Positions 23,188-34,309 are shown, counted from the stretch's first letter. The stretch: DNA of 64,000 nt from Prochlorococcus sp. AG-363-A03 (GCA_003280445.1 QCEW01000004.1:1-64000), one strand, 5' to 3'. Numbers and translations are program-made. The notes: a model not told the origin generated them from the letters alone.

Positions 23188-23790
23188 TTAGTTACTTTTT
23201 AAATTACAAACTAATTTATTAAAAGAACTATTATCAACTGGATTTATATGTATTACCTTATACTTCTTTAGATAGTTTTTAATATTCTTATTAAATAAAT
23301 ACCATGATTTATTAAATTTTTTATTTATTTCTTTAATATCTCTTCCTCTTTCAACTTGATCTCTTTCTATTCTTCTTTTATAACAGATTTCTTTTTCCTC
23401 ATTACAAACTATATTTATAGTTTTTTGATAGTTTAAATCTAGCCTATGAGCAAATATCCCTTCTAATATTATGACTTGATTGTCTACTTTATAGTTAATC
23501 CTTTTTTTTGATTGAGATGAATATTTTCTTTTAAAGTCATATTTATAAGATAAAATTATTCGGTCTTTGTTATGTATAGATCTAAGTGTCTTGATTATTT
23601 TGTTTTTCATAATACTCAAAGGCCTATCATAAATATCATATAAAAATATTGATAAAAGTCTAATTATTATATTGTCTCTATAGTAAGAATCTGTTTTTAT
23701 TAATATTGAATTAAAAAATATCTTGGATAATTTATTACTTAAATAAGACTTTCCAGATCCAGATGGTCCAGTAATAACGATTATTTTCAC
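23188..23790 (-). CDS. P-loop kinase of the uridine kinase type, 200 aa
   Basis: Walker A GPSGSGKS at 8-15, a following ILIKTDSYYRDN (nucleoside-binding strand with the DxYYR of Udk/PRK kinases), VIILEGIFAH and CYKRRIERDQVERGRD (lid) fit the uridine kinase/phosphoribulokinase superfamily. Cytoplasmic phosphotransfer to a nucleoside or similar substrate is expected. It is very Lys, Asn and Ile-rich, even for this genome, which may mean relaxed selection or recent gain. Stands apart from other metabolic genes. Confidence 0.82.
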   Translation of the reverse strand: MKIIVITGPSGSGKSYLSNKLSKIFFNSILIKTDSYYRDNIIIRLLSIFLYDIYDRPLSIMKNKIIKTLRSIHNKDRIILSYKYDFKRKYSSQSKKRINYKVDNQVIILEGIFAHRLDLNYQKTINIVCNEEKEICYKRRIERDQVERGRDIKEINKKFNKSWYLFNKNIKNYLKKYKVIHINPVDNSSFNKLVCNLKSN

Positions 23791-23848
23791 TATTTAATTG
23801 CTTATGTTTATATAGTTTAATTATAAATTTATTCTTAATAATAAATTA

Positions 23849-23989
23849 TTAGGCTAGCTTGTTATAATTAAGTTCCTCGGTAGTCCAGTTTCTATTATTA
23901 AATCTATTTTCAATGAATCTAAGAACTATTATTATTACAGGAATATGCATAAGTCCACCTAGTACCACTGTGATTTGGTTGTAAGGCAT
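23849..23989 (-). CDS. Single-helix membrane protein, 46 aa
   Basis: ATG at 23989 to TAG/TAA near 23849 encodes MPYNQITVVLGGLMHIPVII, continuing through IVLRFIENRFNNRNW to a polar end YNKLA. One helix with a basic cytoplasmic tail. Function unknown. It precedes the kinase gene on the same strand. Confidence 0.5.
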   Translation of the reverse strand: MPYNQITVVLGGLMHIPVIIIVLRFIENRFNNRNWTTEELNYNKLA

Positions 23990-24087
23990 AATCTTTTCAG
24001 TTGTTTTTATAAATATACTTTATTTATCATTTGATATCTTAATATGTATCTTTTAGTCATATAAGTAATATTCAACTTAGGTATAAA

Positions 24088-24315
24088 TTACTTTATTTCT
24101 GACAGTTCTTTTTCAAAAAACCAATTTATTTCTCCATTCGTAGATTTAACGACCAGGCCAAATTGATTTCCATCAACCATTTTATATCCAATCAGTTCGA
24201 CTACAGGATCCTTCCTTATTGTTTCTAGAATATTGTGTGGCAGTCGATCTTTTACTTCATTTATCTCTACTCTTAAATATTGTCCCTTTTGAAGAGTTGA
24301 AGAATCTCTTATCAT
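24088..24315 (-). CDS. DUF2862-family protein, 75 aa
   Basis: GQYLRVEINEVKDRLP, then GYKMVDGNQFGLVVKSTNGE and the ending WFFEKELSEIK are the DUF2862 pattern (GxxVRVxxxxDRL, GFKMVDGxGxGxVVxFxDGxxxWFFxxEL). This is a small cyanobacterial/plastid beta-barrel-like protein of unknown function. Length is normal. Lone leftward gene. Confidence 0.85.
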   Translation of the reverse strand: MIRDSSTLQKGQYLRVEINEVKDRLPHNILETIRKDPVVELIGYKMVDGNQFGLVVKSTNGEINWFFEKELSEIK

Positions 24316-24353
24316 TGATAATCTTTATTTTATTTATGCATAAGATAATTCAG

Positions 24354-24644
24354 TTATCCAATTATTGACAGGGATAATTGATTTTCAATTCCACTATATT
24401 TAATGTATTCTTGAAATTCTGATGAGTTAAATGCCCTTTGAGCAGCAGCTTTAGATTCAAATTCAACTATTACCCCTAATTGTCCACCATCCCATTCGTT
24501 TAAATCAGAATTTTGATTTACATCTTTAGCAATTATCGTTCCACCCACTGATCTAAGCCATGGAACAACGGTTTTTACGTATTCGATGAATTGTGCTGTA
24601 CTTTCAATCTTGGCCTGCTTTAGCCAATAACCTTTAGTGCCCAT
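24354..24644 (-). CDS. DUF1330 dimeric alpha-beta barrel protein, 96 aa
   Basis: KGYWLKQAKIESTAQFIEYV, then VGGTIIAKD and GVIVEFESKAAAQRAFNSSE with FQEYIKY follow the DUF1330 layout. It is a ferredoxin-like alpha+beta fold, usually dimeric, found in small monooxygenase-like proteins. No cofactor motif is visible. Adjacent to the DUF2862 gene on the same strand. Confidence 0.85.
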   Translation of the reverse strand: MGTKGYWLKQAKIESTAQFIEYVKTVVPWLRSVGGTIIAKDVNQNSDLNEWDGGQLGVIVEFESKAAAQRAFNSSEFQEYIKYSGIENQLSLSIIG

Positions 24645-24795
24645 CTCTTAATATTTTCTTTAGATTGTCTCATGATCTAGACGATTTTTCTTGAAAAAAT
24701 GAAATTCTTTAATGTTTATAATTTATAGGTATATTTACTAACCTTTGTTACCTATGTCTTAGGTGTTAATTAATTCTAATGTTGGTTGCTAGGAA

Positions 24796-25023
24796 TTAAT
24801 TAATAGGATTTATTGTTTCGAGTTTTGCCTTTAACTGCATTGCAAGGTGTTGTCTACCTACTGCCAGTACTTTCAAAGTGTCTTCATGCATCCTTAATTG
24901 CGCATCTGCTACTTGCATCCCTTTAACAAGTTCCTGGACTTCTTTGGGCAATTTTTTAAGATCATATTTTTTATCCTCAAATGTAAGAACGGCATCCCTT
25001 TCATTTGATGTGCTATTTGACAT
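24796..25023 (-). CDS. Small conserved protein (DUF6447-like), 75 aa
   Basis: VLTFEDKKYDLKKLPKEVQE, then LVKGMQVADAQLRMHEDTLK and a helix with AVGRQHLAMQLKAKLETI match a widespread family described as 'xxxxGkxYDxxxLPxxvxxLVxxxQxxDxxIxxLxxxLaxxxtAR', tentatively DUF6447. The N-terminal hairpin followed by a coiled coil is clear; the function is unknown. Confidence 0.65.
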   Translation of the reverse strand: MSNSTSNERDAVLTFEDKKYDLKKLPKEVQELVKGMQVADAQLRMHEDTLKVLAVGRQHLAMQLKAKLETINPIN

Positions 25024-25068
25024 TCAATTAATGGAAAATTTATATATAATATAGCATCGATAACATTC

Positions 25069-26805
25069 TTAAAAACTCTTTATAAGTTGTTTATCGCAAA
25101 ATTCTTTATATCTTCCGTGCTTGTTAATTAATTCATTATGGTTGCCAAGTTCACATATTTTGCCATTCTCAATAACAGCTATTTTATCTGCTTTTTGTAT
25201 AGTTGATAATCTGTGAGCGATTATCAAGACTGTTCGACTATGCATAGCTTGTTTAAGACCTTTTTGAACGGATTCTTCTGCTTCCGCATCCAAAGCACTT
25301 GTAGCTTCATCTAGTAATAATATTGTCGGATCACCTAGTAATGCTCTTGCAATTGAGATTCTCTGCAATTGACCTCCAGAAAGATTAGTACCTCTTTCCT
25401 CTATAAATGTTTCATAACCATCAGGGAATTGTTCAATAAAATCATGAGCATTTGCAATCTTTGCGGCATTTATAATGTTTTCTCTTGTTGTGGGCCTTCC
25501 AAATCTAATCGCTTCAGCAATGGTTCCAGAAAATATAAATGTTTTTTGAGGAACTATACCTATTGATTTTCTTAAATATTTTGTATTTATTTTGTTTAAA
25601 TTATATTTATCAATAAATATTGATCCATTTTTAGGTTCTATGAACTTTAATATTAATGAAAAGATTGTACTTTTGCCTGCACCCGAGGGGCCAACTAAGG
25701 CAATAATTTTACCGCTATCTATATTTAAACTTACATCATCTATAACTTCATTATCATGGTTATATGAAAAGGATACATTCTTAAATGTAATTTTTCCATC
25801 TATTCTATTGGGTGTGAAACCCATATCAGATGTAGATATTTCTTGTTGATTAGCAGTAATTTCATTTAATCTTCGAAGAGATGCTTGACCTTGCTTTAAT
25901 TCGTTGTAGTTTGTAGTTATATGGCTTATTGGATCAATTAACATTATTATTGCTGTAAAATAACTACCAAACTCTTCGTTAGATATACCCCCTGTTTGTA
26001 TTCTAGATGTGCCAATTGCGAGTATACTCAAAATACCCAGTATTTCTATTAATCCAATAATTGGATGTTGTAATGCGACAAGTTTAAGCATATTATATTT
26101 AGCTTCTTTATGTAATTTAACTTGTTTATCAAAATCATTTTGTAACCACTCTTCTACTGCAAATGCTTTAACCATCGGCAACCCTTGAATTGCCTCTGAA
26201 AGCAAAGCTGCTAAAGAACTAATTTTGTTTTGACTTTTTTCAGATGCTTTTAATACTCTGCCCCCAAAATCACTAACTAATAATGAAATTAAAGGTGCCA
26301 ATATTATTGTTGCAAGTGATAGATTCCAGTCAATAAATACCATGTAACCAAATACTGCTAATAATTGAAATATCGATGGTGTCGTATCTTGAATAGATTT
26401 ATAAATAACTTCCCCAACTCGATCAACATCCTCTGTAAGTCTGTACGCAATATCTCCAGATGAGAGCTTTTCTATGAAAAGAATATTACTTTTCTGAAGT
26501 TTTCTAAATAGGGTTGTTCGTAGATCTTGGCTTAACGCTAATGCGGGTTTTGCGAGGAGACTATCTTGTAGATATTGCGCAGTTTTTTGAATTATAAAAA
26601 TAATTAATGCTTGTAAAATTACGGTTAAAACTTGTTTTGTATTTCCTTGACCAATAGCAGGTATTAGCTTTCCTGACAGCCATGCGAGTATCGGCCAGCA
26701 AATTACGTATACAAACATGCTTACTCCACCCAACAGCAAGATTGGCAAATGTCCCTTGAGTCTCCCTATCAGGTAAATGAAATTTATTTTGTTTTTTTGT
26801 TTCAT
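25069..26805 (-). CDS. MsbA/LipA-type ABC exporter, fused permease and ATPase, 578 aa
   Basis: Residues 1-300 are a six-helix ABC transmembrane domain. The ATPase half has Walker A GPSGAGKST, signature LSGGQLQRI, Walker B ILLLDEATSALD and the H-loop IIAHRLST. The complete half-transporter works as a homodimer in the inner membrane. Lipid, polysaccharide or multidrug export cannot be told apart from sequence. It diverges from the S4 gene with about 40 bases between starts, so both promoters overlap there. Confidence 0.95.
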   Translation of the reverse strand: MKQKNKINFIYLIGRLKGHLPILLLGGVSMFVYVICWPILAWLSGKLIPAIGQGNTKQVLTVILQALIIFIIQKTAQYLQDSLLAKPALALSQDLRTTLFRKLQKSNILFIEKLSSGDIAYRLTEDVDRVGEVIYKSIQDTTPSIFQLLAVFGYMVFIDWNLSLATIILAPLISLLVSDFGGRVLKASEKSQNKISSLAALLSEAIQGLPMVKAFAVEEWLQNDFDKQVKLHKEAKYNMLKLVALQHPIIGLIEILGILSILAIGTSRIQTGGISNEEFGSYFTAIIMLIDPISHITTNYNELKQGQASLRRLNEITANQQEISTSDMGFTPNRIDGKITFKNVSFSYNHDNEVIDDVSLNIDSGKIIALVGPSGAGKSTIFSLILKFIEPKNGSIFIDKYNLNKINTKYLRKSIGIVPQKTFIFSGTIAEAIRFGRPTTRENIINAAKIANAHDFIEQFPDGYETFIEERGTNLSGGQLQRISIARALLGDPTILLLDEATSALDAEAEESVQKGLKQAMHSRTVLIIAHRLSTIQKADKIAVIENGKICELGNHNELINKHGRYKEFCDKQLIKSF

Positions 26806-26843
26806 TCCATCAAACTATCAATGTTTAATTTAAACGCACGAAT

Positions 26844-27062
26844 ATGAAATTAGATCAATTTCTAAAATTTATTGGGATCGTTCAGACTGGTGGAGAAGCA
26901 AAATTGATTATTAAATCAGGAAAAATATCAGTTAATGGCATAGTTGAAAACAGAAGAGGTAGAAAATTAATTGAGGGTGATCAAATTATTTTTGCAAATG
27001 AAACATACATTGTTCCAAATTCTGATCCTCCAGGCCGTAAGTTGGCAAGGAGCGAAAAATGA
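26844..27062 (+). CDS. S4-domain RNA-binding protein, 72 aa
   Basis: MKLDQFLKFIGIVQTGGEAK, then GKISVNGIVENRRGRKLIEG and DQIIFANETYIV form a complete S4 fold of the YbcJ type. The basic loop (NRRGRK) is the RNA-binding surface. Role in ribosome assembly or tRNA binding is inferred. The stop is nine bases before tpiA, whose ribosome-binding site (GAGGAG) overlaps its end. Confidence 0.88.
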   Translation: MKLDQFLKFIGIVQTGGEAKLIIKSGKISVNGIVENRRGRKLIEGDQIIFANETYIVPNSDPPGRKLARSEK

Positions 27063-27071
27063 GGAGCTAGC

Positions 27072-27812
27072 GTGCGTAAACCGGTAATCGCAGGGAATTG
27101 GAAAATGAACATGACTTGTACTGAGGCGATTGAGTACATGCGTGTATTGATCCCATTATTGAAAGAGATACCAAAAAAAGATAGGGAAGTTGTTATTGCC
27201 CCCCCATTTACAGCCCTATACCCTCTCTCCGAGTTCATTAAGGATAAAAGCGAATATCTTTCTTTATCTAGCCAAAATGTTCATTGGGAGGATAGCGGAG
27301 CCTATACAGCCGAGGTCTCTCCTCTTATGCTTAACGAGCTTTCGGTTAAATGTGCAATTGTTGGACATAGTGAACCACGAAAATATTTCAGTGAAAGTGA
27401 TGAACAAATAAATAAGAGAGCCAAATCGGCTCAAGATCATCAATTAATTCCAATTGTTTGTGTTGGAGAGACTATTGAACAAAGAGAGCTTGGTGAAGCA
27501 GAAAGGGTTATTAGAAGACAAGTTGATCAGGGTCTTGAAGGCATTGATGTAAAAAGACTCATAGTCGCTTATGAACCAATTTGGGCAATAGGTACTGGTA
27601 AAACTTGTGAAGCAAATGAGGCTAATAGGATTTGCGGACTTATACGCAAATGGACTGGTTACGAAGACGTTATTATTCAATATGGTGGATCAGTTAAATC
27701 CAACAATATTGATGAGATTATGTCTATGTCAGATATTGATGGTGTATTAGTTGGTGGTGCCTCTTTAGATCCTACAAATTTTGCGAGAATTGCTAACTAC
27801 GAAAAAATCTAG
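27072..27812 (+). CDS. tpiA: Triose-phosphate isomerase, 246 aa
   Basis: Catalytic residues are all present: the Lys in GNWKMN, the His in VGHSEPR and the Glu in [12 protein letters not shown]. The phosphate-binding loop YGGSVK and the C-terminal GVLVGGASL fit. Start is GTG at 27072, after a GAGGAG Shine-Dalgarno. It interconverts dihydroxyacetone phosphate and glyceraldehyde 3-phosphate in the Calvin cycle and glycolysis. It is followed with a 32-base overlap by folP. Confidence 0.98.
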   Translation: MRKPVIAGNWKMNMTCTEAIEYMRVLIPLLKEIPKKDREVVIAPPFTALYPLSEFIKDKSEYLSLSSQNVHWEDSGAYTAEVSPLMLNELSVKCAIVGHSEPRKYFSESDEQINKRAKSAQDHQLIPIVCVGETIEQRELGEAERVIRRQVDQGLEGIDVKRLIVAYEPIWAIGTGKTCEANEANRICGLIRKWTGYEDVIIQYGGSVKSNNIDEIMSMSDIDGVLVGGASLDPTNFARIANYEKI

Positions 27813-28632
27813 TAATTATCTGCCAGGAAATTGGGAAAGAGAAACCCATTTAATGGCAATATTAAACATCACTGAAGATTCATTTAGTGATGGAGGAATT
27901 TATATTGACTTACCGTCTGCAATTAATCATGCATCATTATGTATTAAACAAGGAGCACACATTTTAGATATTGGAGCACAGAGCACACGACCTGGTGCGT
28001 CTGAGGTTGGCGCCGAAATTGAGATTAAAAGACTGGTTCCTTTAATAAAAGAATTAAAATTATTACATCCCGAGATTCCAATTTCTGTTGACACCTTTCA
28101 TCATTCTGTCGCCGAGAAAGTAATCGATGTTGGTGCTGATTGGGTTAATGATGTCAGTGGAGGTCGTCATGATCCTGAAATCTTTACTGTTATTGCTGAT
28201 AAAGATTGTCCTTATATTTTGACTCATAGTCGTGGAAATAGTATGACAATGGATTCTTTAGCTACATATTCAAACGTAGTTAAAGAAGTAAAAAATGAAT
28301 TATTAAAACAAATCGATTTAGCAGTATCTAAAGGTATAAAAACTGAACAAATTATTATTGATCCTGGAATTGGTTTTGCTAAGAATGTTGATCAAAATTT
28401 AACCTTGCTTAAGCATATAGAAGAATTTGTTTCTATGAATTATCCAGTATTAATAGGTGCTTCTAGAAAAAGATTTATTGGATCAGTTATTAATGAATCA
28501 GATCCTACTAAAAGAATATTCGGAACCGCTGCAGTAGCCGCTAGATGTGTTTTTGCTGGAGTTGATATTTTAAGAGTTCATGATATTAAAGAGATCTCTC
28601 AGGTAACGATAATGACTAAATCAATTATTTAA
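27781..28632 (+). CDS. folP: Dihydropteroate synthase, 283 aa
   Basis: Signature [15 protein letters not shown], then [20 protein letters not shown] and GASRKRFIG, which are the pterin and pABA site motifs. It couples pABA to the hydroxymethyl-dihydropterin diphosphate in folate synthesis. The start used here is TTG 27781, which overlaps tpiA by 32 bases. TTG 27790 is an equal choice, since the conserved part begins at MAILN. Translational coupling with tpiA is likely. Confidence 0.96.
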   Translation: MRELLTTKKSSNYLPGNWERETHLMAILNITEDSFSDGGIYIDLPSAINHASLCIKQGAHILDIGAQSTRPGASEVGAEIEIKRLVPLIKELKLLHPEIPISVDTFHHSVAEKVIDVGADWVNDVSGGRHDPEIFTVIADKDCPYILTHSRGNSMTMDSLATYSNVVKEVKNELLKQIDLAVSKGIKTEQIIIDPGIGFAKNVDQNLTLLKHIEEFVSMNYPVLIGASRKRFIGSVINESDPTKRIFGTAAVAARCVFAGVDILRVHDIKEISQVTIMTKSII

Positions 28633-28639
28633 TATATGA

Positions 28640-31600
28640 CTAATCTTCTGTATTAACACCTTCGATTCTATCTTCAACTTCTTGGTAAAGTTCTTTTAAC
28701 TGTTCAATATTTTCCTCAGATGTTTCCCAGTAGCCTCTCCCATTAACTTCTAATAATGTACCAACTATTCTTCTAAAACTATGAGGATTCAATTCCATTA
28801 ACCTTTTTCTCATTTCAGGATCATTTATAAAAGTTTCATTTGACTCTTCATATACGAAATTATCAACTTGCCCGCTAGTTGCACTCCATCCTAATGTGTA
28901 GTTAAGTCTATTAGATACCTCTCTTACTCCCTCATATCCAGACTTAAGCATTCCTTCATACCATTTTGGGTTAAGTAATTTTGTTCTAGAATCTAATCTA
29001 ATGGTTTCACTTAAAGATCTGACCTGAGCATTGGCTGTAGTTGTGTCTGCTATGTAACTGCTTGGTGCTTTACCATCATCTCTGAGGTTTTTAATTAAAT
29101 TCGTTGGATCAGAATCAAAATAATGACTTACATCTGTTAGTGATATTTCCGACGAGTCAAGATTTTGGAATGTAACATCAGCAGTTTTCATAACTGATTC
29201 AAAAACGTCTCTGTTTTGATTCATTTCACCAGGATTATCTGCATTGAATGCATAAGTTTTTCTGGATAGGTACATTTCTTGCAATTCATTTTCTTCTTCC
29301 CATGTTGAATTCTCTACTGCCAAATTCACATTTGAGCTATAACTTCCACTTGCATTTGAGAACACTCTACTTGCAGATTCTCTAATACTTTTACCTTCTT
29401 TTTCTGCCTGTTCTAGAGCATGTTTTCTTACGAAATTTTGATCAAGTGGTTCATCTGCCTCTGCCGCCATTTTTACTGCTTGGTCAATTAGTGCCATTTG
29501 GTTAATAAACAAATCCCTAAATACACCAGAACAGTTAACTACTACATCAATTCTTGGTCTTCCTAATTCCTCAAGAGATAGGAGCTCTAATTTATTTACC
29601 CTTCCTACTGAGTCTGGTTTTGGCTTTACACCTACAAACCAGAGGATTTGGGCTAATGATTCACCATAGGTTTTAATGTTATCAGTACCCCAAAGCACAC
29701 AAGCAATGGTTTCAGGCCATGCGCCTTGCTCCTCTTTTTGTCTTTCAATAAGCTTGTCAACTACACCTTTGGCTGAAGCTACTGCAGCTACGGTTGGTAT
29801 CGACTGAGGATCTAATGCATGAATATTCTTACCACTTGGCAATACTCCTGGATTCCTTATAGGATCTCCACCCGGGCCAGGAATAACATAATCTCCATCT
29901 AAAGCTTTTAAAAGGCTCTCCATTTCTTTATCAGCACATATTTGTTCTAGGCAAAATCTCAAATAATCAAATAATTTATCTAGTGAACTTGTATTTACAT
30001 TTTCAAAACCTGCTCTCTTCGTCGAAGCTTGCCATGGAGATGGGATAGAGAATCCAATTCCTCTCAAGAACTCAACAATTAGAGTCCAAAGATTCTTCTT
30101 CATATTTACTCTCCCATCTCTCCCTGTTAGAGACTTAACCATTGAGCCAACAGCATCTCTTGATGTTTCTGTAATTAATTTATTAAGTTCAACATCTTCT
30201 AATTTACCTCTGTTATTTCCTTCGTAGACTTCGTCAATTGATTTCCCTTTTGATTCAGCTAATAAACCTGGTAAAGATCTGATTCCATCGTCATCTCTTT
30301 CTATGGATGCGATACTTACTAAAGTTGCAATAGCTTCTTCAGCAGTGGCTGGTTTTCCAATAGTGTGTAAGCCACAAGGTAATAATCGACTTTCTATTTC
30401 CATTAATTGTTTATAAACATTTCCCACTACCAAATCTCTTTCATCTATTTCTAATTCGGAGGCATCTTTTTCAGGCAGTTTTACATCTTCTTGAAGATTA
30501 CATTTCTTTGAAGTTTCAACTATTGCATTAACAATTTGAATTCCTCTACCACTTTCTCGAAGTTGTTGATAGGAACCAACTAACTCTCCAAGTTCTTTTA
30601 GACCTTTATAAAGACCAGCATTTTCAGCAGGAGGGGTTAGATAACTAATTGTTGATGCGTACCCTCTTCTTTTTGCGATTGTTGCCTCTGAAGGATTATT
30701 TGCAGCGTAATAATAAAGATTTGGCAGACCTCCAATTAATGAATCGGGATAACAAGTCTCACTCATACCCATTTGTTTCCCAGGCATGAATTCAAGAGAT
30801 CCATGGGTTCCAAAATGAAGAACTGCGTCTGCCTTCCATACCTTTTCTAAATAAGTGTAATAAGCTGCAAAGCCATGATGAGGACTAGCACTTCTTGAAT
30901 AAAGTAATCTCATGGGATCGCCTTCGTATCCAAACGTTGGTTGTACTCCAACAAATACATTCCCAAATTCTTTTCCATATATAAGAAGATTTTGTCCGTC
31001 ACTATTTAAATTTCCGGGTGGCTTTCCCCAGTTCTCTTCTAGTCTTTCAGAATATGGAGTTAATTTCTCATATTCTTTTACACTCATTCGATGAGCTATT
31101 GAAAGTTCAGGCGAACCTTGTAAAGCTTCAGGGTCATTTATTAATGTCTCCATGAGCTCTTTTGGGCCCTTAGGTAAATCTTTTATGTCATAACCTTTTT
31201 TCTTCATTTCTTCTAAAACTCTATATATAGAGCCAAAGACATCTAAGTAAGCAGCTGTTCCAACATTTCCTTTATCAGGTGGAAAACTAAATACAGTAAT
31301 AGCTAATTTCTTCTGATCACGTTTTTTAATTCTTAGTGATGACCATCTAATAGCTCTTTCAGCTATTGCATCTACTCTGTCTTGGAGTGTATGAGCTTTG
31401 CCTGTGGCATCATCTCTACCAGATAAAACTATTGGTTCAATGGCACCATCTAATTCAGGAATAGCAATCTGAAGTGCAACTTGAACTGGATGAAGACCTA
31501 GATCACTTCCTTCCCATTCTTGAGTAGTTTGAAAAACGAGTGGAAGAGCAACCATGTAAGGTCTATTGAGCTTCTTTAAGGACTCGACAGCTTTTGGGTG

Positions 31601-32653
31601 ATCTTGCCTAGCAGGACCTCCAACCAGTGCAAATCCTGTGAGAGAAACAACGCCATCTACAATCGGTTTGTCAGTGTTGATTGGATCGTAATAAAATTCA
31701 TTTACAGGCTTAGAAAAATCTAATCCACCACAAAAAATCGGAATTACTGTTGCGCCCCTATATTCCAGTTCTTGAATTACTGCGACATAGTGAGCATCAT
31801 CTCCAGTTACTATATGGCTTCTTTGTAGAACAAGACCAATTACAGGACCCTCTTTAGCTTTATTTGAGAGATCATCCCTAGAAGCTGTCCAATTTAGATA
31901 TTCTTTTTTGTCTTCAAACATATTTGGCGCTAAAGGATGCCAAATCCCTAGATCTGGAAAAACTTCTGGCTCTGCAACTTCAATTTTCTCGTCTTCTCTA
32001 TTTAATTCTGGAAAAACATATTTGTCTCCCAACATTAGTAGGAAATTTCTTAGATTATCTGGAGTCCCTCCTAGCCAATATTGAAAACTAAGCATAAAAC
32101 TACGAGCATCTTGAGCCTTGTCTACTGGTAGATATTTAAGGATTGAGGGAAGAGTATTTAAAAGCTTCAACATTGAATCTTGAAAGCCAGCGCCGCCTGC
32201 TTCCTTCCTTTTCTTCATGAAATCGCCAATGATGCTTTTACTTTGTCCTAACTGGGCCATGGAGAAAGTGCCCAATTTGTTCAATCGCATTACTTCTGGC
32301 ATTGATGGAAAAACTACTGCAGCTTTAAGATTTTCCTTATGAGGTTCGACTGCTTCAACAACTTTTTGCGCTAAATCTTCAATAAAAATCAATGAAGCTA
32401 CGAATAAATCGGCATTTTCTATATCTTTTTTAAAGCTTTCATAATTGGCTGTATCTCTAAGTTCTTCAATTAAATATCCATTGAGTTCAATTCCAATAGG
32501 ACCATTTTGTGAATTTAATGAGTTTGCAGCCTGTGTAAGAGCATTTTGGTATTGAGGCTCAAGAACGACATAAACGGCCTTCATCACTGCTTTATGCTTG
32601 TGATTCTCGACAGGTGAAACTCTGCGATTGGCTGAGCGAACCTGTGTAAACAT
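28640..32653 (-). CDS. chlH: Magnesium chelatase subunit H, 1337 aa
   Basis: Full-length ChlH with the usual 1,330-odd residues. It contains [40 protein letters not shown] and [19 protein letters not shown], typical of CobN/ChlH. It binds protoporphyrin IX and inserts Mg2+ with ChlI and ChlD at the first committed step of chlorophyll synthesis. It is divergent from dapB and convergent with folP, and is probably monocistronic. No other chlorophyll gene adjoins it. Confidence 0.99.
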   Translation of the reverse strand: MFTQVRSANRRVSPVENHKHKAVMKAVYVVLEPQYQNALTQAANSLNSQNGPIGIELNGYLIEELRDTANYESFKKDIENADLFVASLIFIEDLAQKVVEAVEPHKENLKAAVVFPSMPEVMRLNKLGTFSMAQLGQSKSIIGDFMKKRKEAGGAGFQDSMLKLLNTLPSILKYLPVDKAQDARSFMLSFQYWLGGTPDNLRNFLLMLGDKYVFPELNREDEKIEVAEPEVFPDLGIWHPLAPNMFEDKKEYLNWTASRDDLSNKAKEGPVIGLVLQRSHIVTGDDAHYVAVIQELEYRGATVIPIFCGGLDFSKPVNEFYYDPINTDKPIVDGVVSLTGFALVGGPARQDHPKAVESLKKLNRPYMVALPLVFQTTQEWEGSDLGLHPVQVALQIAIPELDGAIEPIVLSGRDDATGKAHTLQDRVDAIAERAIRWSSLRIKKRDQKKLAITVFSFPPDKGNVGTAAYLDVFGSIYRVLEEMKKKGYDIKDLPKGPKELMETLINDPEALQGSPELSIAHRMSVKEYEKLTPYSERLEENWGKPPGNLNSDGQNLLIYGKEFGNVFVGVQPTFGYEGDPMRLLYSRSASPHHGFAAYYTYLEKVWKADAVLHFGTHGSLEFMPGKQMGMSETCYPDSLIGGLPNLYYYAANNPSEATIAKRRGYASTISYLTPPAENAGLYKGLKELGELVGSYQQLRESGRGIQIVNAIVETSKKCNLQEDVKLPEKDASELEIDERDLVVGNVYKQLMEIESRLLPCGLHTIGKPATAEEAIATLVSIASIERDDDGIRSLPGLLAESKGKSIDEVYEGNNRGKLEDVELNKLITETSRDAVGSMVKSLTGRDGRVNMKKNLWTLIVEFLRGIGFSIPSPWQASTKRAGFENVNTSSLDKLFDYLRFCLEQICADKEMESLLKALDGDYVIPGPGGDPIRNPGVLPSGKNIHALDPQSIPTVAAVASAKGVVDKLIERQKEEQGAWPETIACVLWGTDNIKTYGESLAQILWFVGVKPKPDSVGRVNKLELLSLEELGRPRIDVVVNCSGVFRDLFINQMALIDQAVKMAAEADEPLDQNFVRKHALEQAEKEGKSIRESASRVFSNASGSYSSNVNLAVENSTWEEENELQEMYLSRKTYAFNADNPGEMNQNRDVFESVMKTADVTFQNLDSSEISLTDVSHYFDSDPTNLIKNLRDDGKAPSSYIADTTTANAQVRSLSETIRLDSRTKLLNPKWYEGMLKSGYEGVREVSNRLNYTLGWSATSGQVDNFVYEESNETFINDPEMRKRLMELNPHSFRRIVGTLLEVNGRGYWETSEENIEQLKELYQEVEDRIEGVNTED

Positions 32654-32767
32654 CTTTTTCTTCTATCGGAATTCGACCAAGCCTAGTGTTCAGTGGTCCT
32701 TTAGTGTGTTATTTAGTTAATGCGTGTTACAAGGGATATCAAATATGATTATGAAAAAAGCAATTCA

Positions 32768-33616
32768 ATGAGTTCTGCTAATCAATCAATACCGGTTTTA
32801 GTCGCAGGAGCTTTAGGGCGAATGGGATCTGAGGTTATTAAAGCAATTAAATTATCCAAAGATTATCAACTTGTTGGCGCAATTGATAGTCAGAAGGCAA
32901 ATGAAGGTCAAGACATCGGATCACTAATAGGCTTAGGACCACTTGATGTATTGCTCTCAAGTGATTTCGAAGGTTCTTTGTGTGCTGCCAGTCAGAACGT
33001 TCCTAAAGATGTATCAAATAATGGTGCTGTATTAGTTGATTTCACGCATCCCAAAGTTGCTTATAAACATACCCGTACTGCAATTGCTTATGGAGTCCAT
33101 CCTGTAATTGGAACTACTGGAATTAGCAAAGATCAATTAGAGGATCTTTCTAAATTTGCAGAAAAGGCTTCTCTTGGTTCTGCGATTATTCCAAATTTTT
33201 CAGTAGGCATGGTTTTACTTCAGCAAGCTGCTGCTGCAGCGGCTCGTTTTTATGAGTTCGCTGAATTGACAGAAATGCATCACAACAAAAAAGCTGACGC
33301 CCCTAGTGGAACGTGCATTAAAACAGCTGAATTGATAGAAGCACAACGCTCTACTTTTAATAAACCTTTAATAAAAGAAGAAGAATCTATCGAAGGATCA
33401 AGAGGTGGATCTCGTTCTAGTGGTCTAAGACTTCATTCGGTAAGATTGCCTGGCCTTGTTGCTCATCAACAAGTCATGTTTGGTTCCAATGGAGAGACTT
33501 ATGAGTTAGCTCATAACACAATTGATCGTTCTGCTTATATGCCTGGAGTGCTATTGGTTGTAAAAAAAATTAGATCTTTAAATAAATTGATTTATGGCTT
33601 AGAGCAAATCCTTTAG
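32768..33616 (+). CDS. dapB: 4-hydroxy-tetrahydrodipicolinate reductase, 282 aa
   Basis: The nucleotide-binding VAGALGRMGSEV and the catalytic HHNKKADAPSGT are diagnostic of DapB. It uses NAD(P)H in lysine and diaminopimelate synthesis. The start MSSANQSIPV at 32768 gives the usual length; an in-frame ATG at 32720 would add 16 charged residues. The following gene begins 12 bases after the stop in the same direction. Confidence 0.97.
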   Translation: MSSANQSIPVLVAGALGRMGSEVIKAIKLSKDYQLVGAIDSQKANEGQDIGSLIGLGPLDVLLSSDFEGSLCAASQNVPKDVSNNGAVLVDFTHPKVAYKHTRTAIAYGVHPVIGTTGISKDQLEDLSKFAEKASLGSAIIPNFSVGMVLLQQAAAAAARFYEFAELTEMHHNKKADAPSGTCIKTAELIEAQRSTFNKPLIKEEESIEGSRGGSRSSGLRLHSVRLPGLVAHQQVMFGSNGETYELAHNTIDRSAYMPGVLLVVKKIRSLNKLIYGLEQIL

Positions 33617-33628
33617 TTATGAAGACAA

Positions 33629-34276
33629 ATGTTATTACCGATTAAACAAAATGAAATAAATAAATTGATCCCTTCTGTAGCAACAGGAAAGCAATTTAAT
33701 TCAGCGTTGGGTAATCCTCAGAAGATTTTTCAACGGATTTTGATCTCAGCCATTGGAGGTGTAATTACTCTTCTCATCAGCCAAAGTCAAGTAACAAGTC
33801 AGTTTTACTCTTTATGGTTGGTTTTAGGCGTAGTTTTCCTTTTATATATTTTATGGGGACCAATTCTCGAAGCTAGTAGAAAAAATTCTAAGTTTAAAAG
33901 TTTCTCCTTCTCAGCATTAGTTGATGGCTATATTTCGGATGTTTTTGTTGAAGATAGGGTTGAAAATCAACTGGAACAAGCAAATAGAGATGGTAGGTTA
34001 GAAGTGTTAGAGAAAAAAAGAACTTGGGTCGTTTTAGATATAGAGGATGAAGATGGTTTTATAGGAAATATAAGTTTTCCATTACAAAATAAGTTCAATA
34101 TCCTTACGAAAGGAATGAGAATTAACTGTGTTGTATTTAGTAATAGAAGAGATTTTAATAATATCCAGGCAATTAGTGATGCTTGGTGTCCCGAAATTAA
34201 TTTATGGGTAGGATCTTATCCATTTCTTCTGCGTCCTGCATTTGAAGAATTTGTTAATATGAGAATTTCAAGCTAA
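33629..34276 (+). CDS. Conserved cyanobacterial membrane protein, 215 aa
   Basis: Residues 1-30 are a conserved soluble start (LLPIKQNEINKLIPSVATGK). Two helices follow at about 38-56 and 64-80 (LWLVLGVVFLLYILWGPILE), then a soluble beta-rich domain with ISFPLQNKFNILTKGM and INLWVGSYPFLLRPAFEEFV. The pattern matches a family present in most cyanobacteria and plastid-bearing lineages, sometimes mislabelled 'phosphate ABC transporter permease'. No transport motif exists here. Likely co-transcribed with dapB and the next genes. Confidence 0.82.
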   Translation: MLLPIKQNEINKLIPSVATGKQFNSALGNPQKIFQRILISAIGGVITLLISQSQVTSQFYSLWLVLGVVFLLYILWGPILEASRKNSKFKSFSFSALVDGYISDVFVEDRVENQLEQANRDGRLEVLEKKRTWVVLDIEDEDGFIGNISFPLQNKFNILTKGMRINCVVFSNRRDFNNIQAISDAWCPEINLWVGSYPFLLRPAFEEFVNMRISS

Positions 34277-34309
34277 ATATCTTTTGTTGTAACTGTTATA
34301 ATAACTCCT

